Source of the DNA: Bradyrhizobium lablabi
Lineage (GTDB): Bacteria > Pseudomonadota > Alphaproteobacteria > Rhizobiales > Xanthobacteraceae
Direction: 5' to 3'
NCBI RefSeq assembly: GCF_900141755.1
Contig: NZ_LT670844.1
Location: 6,978,501-7,042,500 of the forward strand
DNA: 64,000 nucleotides
Shown here: piece after piece, positions 60,048-64,000 of the stretch
How positions within the stretch are numbered: position 1 is the first letter of the stretch
Layout of the letters: every line of letters starts with the position of its first letter
The notes under the pieces: model-generated
Seen by the model: the letters and a program-made list of their open reading frames with translations, nothing else
What the model was told of the DNA's origin: nothing
The model's database searches: none
Made by a program: the position numbers and the translations under genes

Positions 60048-61304
60048 ATGCTGGTCACCCCGATCCCGCCGAATGACGAACAGCCATCGCAAGAACCGCT
60101 CGAATATAAGCGCGGCACAGGGTTGCGAATGAGCATTCTCGCTCTTGTGTTTGCGGGCGTGTTGGTCGTCGGATTTTTCTTCGTCAACTCTGAGCGGCGC
60201 TACAAGACCAGCGAATTAGCCGCAGCGACAAAGGCGGAGATGTCGGGGCCTCTGCCGGTCGACGTCGTCTCCGCCAAGTCATCGCCCCTGACCCAGCGCC
60301 TCGTTCTGCCGGGCGAGACGGCCGCCTGGTATGACAGCAAGATCTATGCCCGAGTGAACGGCTACGTTGAAAAGTGGTTTGTCGACATTGGCGACCATGT
60401 CAGCAACGGACAGACGCTCGCCTTGATAGAAACGCCTGAACTCGACGCCCAGCTTGAGGCCGCCCGCGCCAAGCTAGGTGCCGCGCAAGCCGAGGTAAAC
60501 GTCAAGCAGGCCAACGCCGATTTCGCCAAAAGCACGTACGAGCGTTGGCGCAATTCGCCACAAGGTGTTGTATCGGAACAGGAACGCCAATCGAAAAAGG
60601 CAGCCTCTGTCGCAGCAGATTCCGAGTTGGTCGCATCCAAGGCTGAGGTCGCTCTTGATAAGGCAGAGGTCGATCGACTAACGTCATTGACGGAATTCAA
60701 GGAGGTAAAGGCCCCGTTCGACGGCACGATTGTGGAACGCGATATCGACATCGGAGATCTCGTGAATGCCGGCAGCGGATCGGGAATGTCGGCTCTCTAT
60801 CGCGTTGCCCGTACCGAACCGATGCGCGTGTTCGTCAATGTCCCGCAAAGTGCAGCAGACGATCTTCTCACTGGTGATGCGCGGGCGAGTATTACTGTCG
60901 GAGGCGACGCGGGCCAGCATTACGACGGTAAGGTGGCTCGCACCTCCCGGGCCATCAATCGGCAGTCCAGGACTCTACGAGCGGAAATCGATCTCCCTAA
61001 TTCCGACTCCCGCCTGGTACCGGGGCTGTATGTAGAAGTCAGCTTTGCCCTTAAGAATCCCATCGGCGTCCAGGTTCCGGCGGCCGCATTGCTGTTCCGC
61101 CCGAAACCCCAGGTTGCGATCATTGACGAAAAAAATGTGGTAGAGTTTCGCGACGTCAAGATCGGCGCAGACGACGGGGATGTCGTGCAGATCGAATCCG
61201 GTCTCAAGGAAGGCGACAAGGTCGCGCTTAATCTGAGCAGCCAAATCGCTTCCGGGATGAAGGTTGATGCGCATGAACTCGGCGTTCGGCTTTCGGAAAA
61301 GTAA
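60048..61304 (+). CDS. RND periplasmic adaptor (membrane fusion protein)
   Basis: 418 residues from MLVTPIPPND at 60048, or 436 from an ATG at 59994 that overlaps the permease gene. One membrane helix (about 30-52 from the later start) anchors it. Then come the lipoyl half-motifs (KIYARVNGYVEKWFVDIGDHV; APFDGTIVERDIDIGDLVNAG) around a coiled-coil hairpin of Ala/Glu/Lys-rich heptads (about 130-220), and the beta-barrel domain. It bridges the permease to the outer-membrane factor. Confidence 0.88.
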   Translation: MLVTPIPPNDEQPSQEPLEYKRGTGLRMSILALVFAGVLVVGFFFVNSERRYKTSELAAATKAEMSGPLPVDVVSAKSSPLTQRLVLPGETAAWYDSKIYARVNGYVEKWFVDIGDHVSNGQTLALIETPELDAQLEAARAKLGAAQAEVNVKQANADFAKSTYERWRNSPQGVVSEQERQSKKAASVAADSELVASKAEVALDKAEVDRLTSLTEFKEVKAPFDGTIVERDIDIGDLVNAGSGSGMSALYRVARTEPMRVFVNVPQSAADDLLTGDARASITVGGDAGQHYDGKVARTSRAINRQSRTLRAEIDLPNSDSRLVPGLYVEVSFALKNPIGVQVPAAALLFRPKPQVAIIDEKNVVEFRDVKIGADDGDVVQIESGLKEGDKVALNLSSQIASGMKVDAHELGVRLSEK

Positions 61305-61412
61305 TGGATACGGCCTTCGCTATTTGCGAGTCGGGGAACGTGGTGGGGTGAAAACGGCGTAGGGAAATCAAACAGGATTTGTCAAAACCTTCGACAATGG
61401 CGGGGGGATCGT

Positions 61413-62987
61413 ATGAGTTCACTCCTTTCGGAGCGAGTATTTAGAAGCTGGATTGCTTGCTGGGGAGCCGCAGGCCTGTCGGCTTGCTCGGTCGGCCCTG
61501 ATTTCAAGCCTCCTGAAACCGAGCTTCCGGGAAGGTACATCGCCGCCATCGCAACGGCCCCCACTGCCAAGCCGGTGACAAGCGTCGATCTCACGCAATG
61601 GTGGCGTTCTTTCCGGGATCCTCAACTTGTTTCGCTGGTCGAGCGGTCAATCGCGGCCAATCCGGATATCGCAATCGCGCTTGCGCGCCTGCAACAGGCA
61701 CGCGCTACGCAACTCGTCGCGACTGGCGCGGCTCTTCCGAACGCCGAGTTGTCAGCGGGCGCTGCTTATGGAACCGGCACGGACAATACTCGCGGACGCG
61801 TCTCGGACCCGTTGCATAGTGCTGGCAACACTACCGGCTATAATCACGTGGACGAAGCCGGAGGGCTGGATACAGCGTGGGAGCTCGATATCTTTGGCAA
61901 GCTGCGTCGTGAGATCGAAGCCTCAAATTTGGACGCGCTGGCTGCCGCGAAGGCCCGCGATGCGGTTCTCGTATCGGTCATCGCTAACGTTGCTCGCGCT
62001 TATGTCGAGCTGCGGGGTTTTCAGGCGCAGATCGGTGTAACCCGCAGGAACATCGAATCCGCCCGGCGGCGTCTTGAGTTTGTCCAGAGCCGTTTCAGTC
62101 AGGGACTCACAAACGAACTCGATGTCACGCTGGCGCAACGCCAGCTCGCCACATTCGAGGCCGGCCTCGGACCGCTCACGGGCCAGCTCCAGTCAAGCCA
62201 GTACGTCATCGCCGTCTTGCTCGGACAGTATCCGGAGACGTTGTCCAAAGAATTGAGAATGGATGGACCCGTTCCGCGTTTTCCGGCCAAAATTCCGATT
62301 GGTCTGCCGGTCAGCCTGTTGCAGCGACGCGCGGACATCCAGCAGGCGGAATTCGAAATTGGGGCGGCGACTGCACGCATGGGATCTGCAGTTGCCGATC
62401 TTTTTCCGCGCGTGGCTGTGACAAGCGCTGTGGGCGGCCAAGGCGGGGCGCGTGCAGCGACCGGAATACCAATTACGTTCATCGGCGGGATTGGTCCTGC
62501 GCTCTACTGGCCGGTCCTGGACTTCGGGACTCTTGATGCGCGTATCGAGGTGGCTGACTATCGGGCTCGCGAAGCGCTGCTTCGATACAAGGCGAATGTG
62601 CTCGGTGCCGTGCAGGAGGTAGACCAGGCGATTGCGGGTTACAACGCCGAACAGAACCGCTTGAACAGCCTTTCCCGCGCCCGGAGCGCTGCCGTTGACG
62701 CAGTCAAGCTCTCGTCCGAACGCTATGAGAGAGGGCTGACGGACTTCCTCAACGTCCTCGATGCCGAGCGACAGCAGTTTGAACTCGAAGCGCAATACGT
62801 CATCGCCCGCCGGATGGCAGCCGTTCAACTGGTCGCCCTCTACAAGGCAATCGGTGGCGGCTGGGAACACTACCAGGCAGTTCCGCCGATCCGGAACCCA
62901 GAGCCTGCGATCGCCGCCGCGGCACGGGAATCCAACGCACTGCGTCCGATCTCGACAGATCTGGGTTTATCGCAGGTCCAACCCTGA
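61413..62987 (+). CDS. NodT-family outer-membrane efflux lipoprotein
   Basis: 524 residues. The signal peptide ends in the lipobox LSAC, followed by SVGPDFKPPE, a NodT/OprM signature. Two repeats of the OEP family follow: long helices with LARLQQARATQLVATGAALPN and LLQRRADIQQAEFEIGAATARMG, and strand GGLDTAWELDIFGKLRREIE. It forms the trimeric channel across the outer membrane for the pump encoded upstream. The order permease-adaptor-channel reverses the common adaptor-first order. Confidence 0.9.
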   Translation: MSSLLSERVFRSWIACWGAAGLSACSVGPDFKPPETELPGRYIAAIATAPTAKPVTSVDLTQWWRSFRDPQLVSLVERSIAANPDIAIALARLQQARATQLVATGAALPNAELSAGAAYGTGTDNTRGRVSDPLHSAGNTTGYNHVDEAGGLDTAWELDIFGKLRREIEASNLDALAAAKARDAVLVSVIANVARAYVELRGFQAQIGVTRRNIESARRRLEFVQSRFSQGLTNELDVTLAQRQLATFEAGLGPLTGQLQSSQYVIAVLLGQYPETLSKELRMDGPVPRFPAKIPIGLPVSLLQRRADIQQAEFEIGAATARMGSAVADLFPRVAVTSAVGGQGGARAATGIPITFIGGIGPALYWPVLDFGTLDARIEVADYRAREALLRYKANVLGAVQEVDQAIAGYNAEQNRLNSLSRARSAAVDAVKLSSERYERGLTDFLNVLDAERQQFELEAQYVIARRMAAVQLVALYKAIGGGWEHYQAVPPIRNPEPAIAAAARESNALRPISTDLGLSQVQP

Positions 62988-63390
62988 TGCGCTGATCGAA
63001 GCCTTTTCGAAACTGGAATCTGGTGAAGCCTGCGCGTTCGCTTCTTACAGGAGTTCGTCGATTTATTCTGAACGGCGCGCCAGTTTTTGTCAAAACCGCA
63101 ACGTCTTGGCTGCCTCATCAGGCTCTCTGCTGCCGGCGCAACCAGCAAGTTCGCAGAAATGACCGCGAATGCAGACTAGCAGTGAACGTCCGGTTCTGGC
63201 GCAAAGCGGACATTCGCGACACATGGATGTCGGCTAGTGCCATTCGCGGCAGTTTTACGATGTCCTAGTCACTTCCGCTTTTCCCCTGATAGCCGACGTT
63301 AGTCAAAACGGTCGGCGAAAGGTGCCAACAACGGAAGTCACGGCTTCCCGGATTTTTTATTTTGCGAGCCTCATATCGGAACCGGGGCGC
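62988..63390. other. Gene-poor stretch after the efflux operon
   Basis: About 400 bases with no supported gene. It carries one dispersed palindrome at 63183-63216. Confidence 0.5.
63183..63216. repeat. Dispersed palindrome, copy 5
   Basis: TGAACGTCCGGTTCTGGCGC followed by AAAGCGGACATTCG. It has the same core TGGCGCAAAGCGGAC as the other copies with a partly altered left arm. Confidence 0.65.
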
Positions 63391-63987
63391 TCAGCTCGTT
63401 CTCATCTTTGAGGCTGCTGCAGCTCTCGGGCGCTTCGCGAGACTCGGATCATCCCGTATGGCCACGCGCTTCACCTTCTTCACGTCCGATCCCGCGTGTT
63501 TGGAGCCGCGGTTGTGCGCGGCATATTCCTGGCCGTCGACCGGTGCGACATGCGGCGGGTCCCTGCCGAGATATGGGCGCCCGATTCCGAACTCCTTCCC
63601 ATGCGCATCAACCCACTTCCAGAGCTTTTCGGAGGAAGCCCATCGCTGGTCGCGAGTTCCGCCCTGGACACTCACGATATCGGCCGCAAGCCCATGCCCA
63701 TAGCCACCGCGGGAGCTCCCGCCATGATACGACCTGTTGCTCGCCGCCTTGAGGCCGCTTGCGATCAACTGGCGGTAGTCATCACGGAACGCGCTGGTAA
63801 TGCCGGGCGAAAGGCCCGCCGCCTCCGCCGCGTGAAGCGTATGAAACAGTTTTAGCTTGAAGCTCCGATCCATGCCTCCGATCACGTAGTCCATCATCGA
63901 CATGCCGGCTCGTTCCGCCGCCTTCGGATCCTTCCACCCAAAATCTTCATCGACGAGCTTGGTGAAGGTTCTGGCGACAGTCACCAT
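63391..63987 (-). CDS. Peptidase-M15-like (D-Ala-D-Ala carboxypeptidase type) protein, possibly 5'-incomplete
   Basis: 198 residues from an ATG 13 bases from the window edge; no stop lies between it and the edge, so the true start may be outside. GITSAFRDDYRQLIASG, the metal-ligand-like GYGHGLAADIVSV and DPPHVAPVDG follow the VanY/M15 pattern (SxHxxGxAxD and ExWHxE-like), with GYGHGLAAD as first motif and PPH as last. The C-terminus is basic and disordered. It may trim peptidoglycan, or be a non-catalytic relative. Confidence 0.65.
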   Translation of the reverse strand: MVTVARTFTKLVDEDFGWKDPKAAERAGMSMMDYVIGGMDRSFKLKLFHTLHAAEAAGLSPGITSAFRDDYRQLIASGLKAASNRSYHGGSSRGGYGHGLAADIVSVQGGTRDQRWASSEKLWKWVDAHGKEFGIGRPYLGRDPPHVAPVDGQEYAAHNRGSKHAGSDVKKVKRVAIRDDPSLAKRPRAAAASKMRTS

Positions 63988-64000
63988 CTTGCCCTTCCGC

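Overview
The window reads as a chromosomal stretch of an alphaproteobacterium close to Bradyrhizobium or Rhodopseudomonas. This rests on GC-rich coding, an Omp31-like porin with a Rhizobiales-style leader, many small secreted Tyr/Gly-rich proteins, intergenic palindromes of the GAGCATGATC type, a ROSE-like RNA thermometer ahead of a small heat-shock gene, and a fused CoxA-CoxC oxidase subunit. The assignment is by recognition only; no database search was possible.

Layout. 0-2.9 kb: porin and small housekeeping-like genes. 2.9-10.2 kb: a compact respiratory island. It carries an FAD/NAD flavocytochrome with two tiny membrane proteins, ctaG, a CopD-like protein, a DUF2231 protein, coxB, a coxA-coxC fusion and a small membrane subunit. 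It lies exactly between an intact tRNA-Thr(UGU) gene and a displaced 41-bp copy of that tRNA's 3' end. 10.4-19.3 kb: ordinary chromosome with secreted proteins, a dienelactone hydrolase, a NicO-type metal transporter, rlmB, tRNA-Tyr, a LysR/NmrA pair, tRNA-Gly, and a tiny independent transcript for a 14-residue peptide whose leader is complementary to 18 nt of the 16S rRNA 3' end.

19.9-26.2 kb: a protein-quality-control cassette (FtsH paralogue, NDUFS4-like fusion, two Hsp20 proteins, a small protein sharing the fusion's C-terminal domain), then a DUF2778 protein and a DUF982 protein. 26.3-41.8 kb: accessory DNA full of broken genes. It holds a hydroxycinnamate/acyl-CoA catabolic cluster (HxlR regulator, SDR, crotonase, feruloyl-CoA-synthetase-like ligase, lipocalin-like protein, 3-hydroxyacyl-CoA dehydrogenase), transposase remnants, a complete group II intron sitting inside a dispersed palindrome, an AEC transporter and a berberine-bridge-type oxidase.

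41.9-54.5 kb: a sulfur and detoxification block. One long minus-strand run encodes a Tat-exported DsrE-like protein, a periplasmic oxyanion-type binding protein, DoxDA thiosulfate:quinone oxidoreductase, a glutathione transferase, an agmatinase-family ureohydrolase, a cyanamide-hydratase-like HD protein and a catalase. Divergent from it are a ferredoxin, siroheme synthase and a plus-strand sulfite-reduction operon (flavoprotein reductase, DUF2849, sulfite reductase, DUF934). A LysR gene follows. 55.8-63 kb: decayed second copies of the doxD and fpr 5' ends, then a complete RND efflux operon (permease, adaptor, outer-membrane factor). A peptidase-M15-like gene ends the window.

The most notable items are the integrase-less tRNA-Thr respiratory island, the tiny mRNA with an extended anti-16S leader, the group II intron whose borders are defined by the palindrome it interrupts, and the mixed sulfur/C-N detoxification operon.
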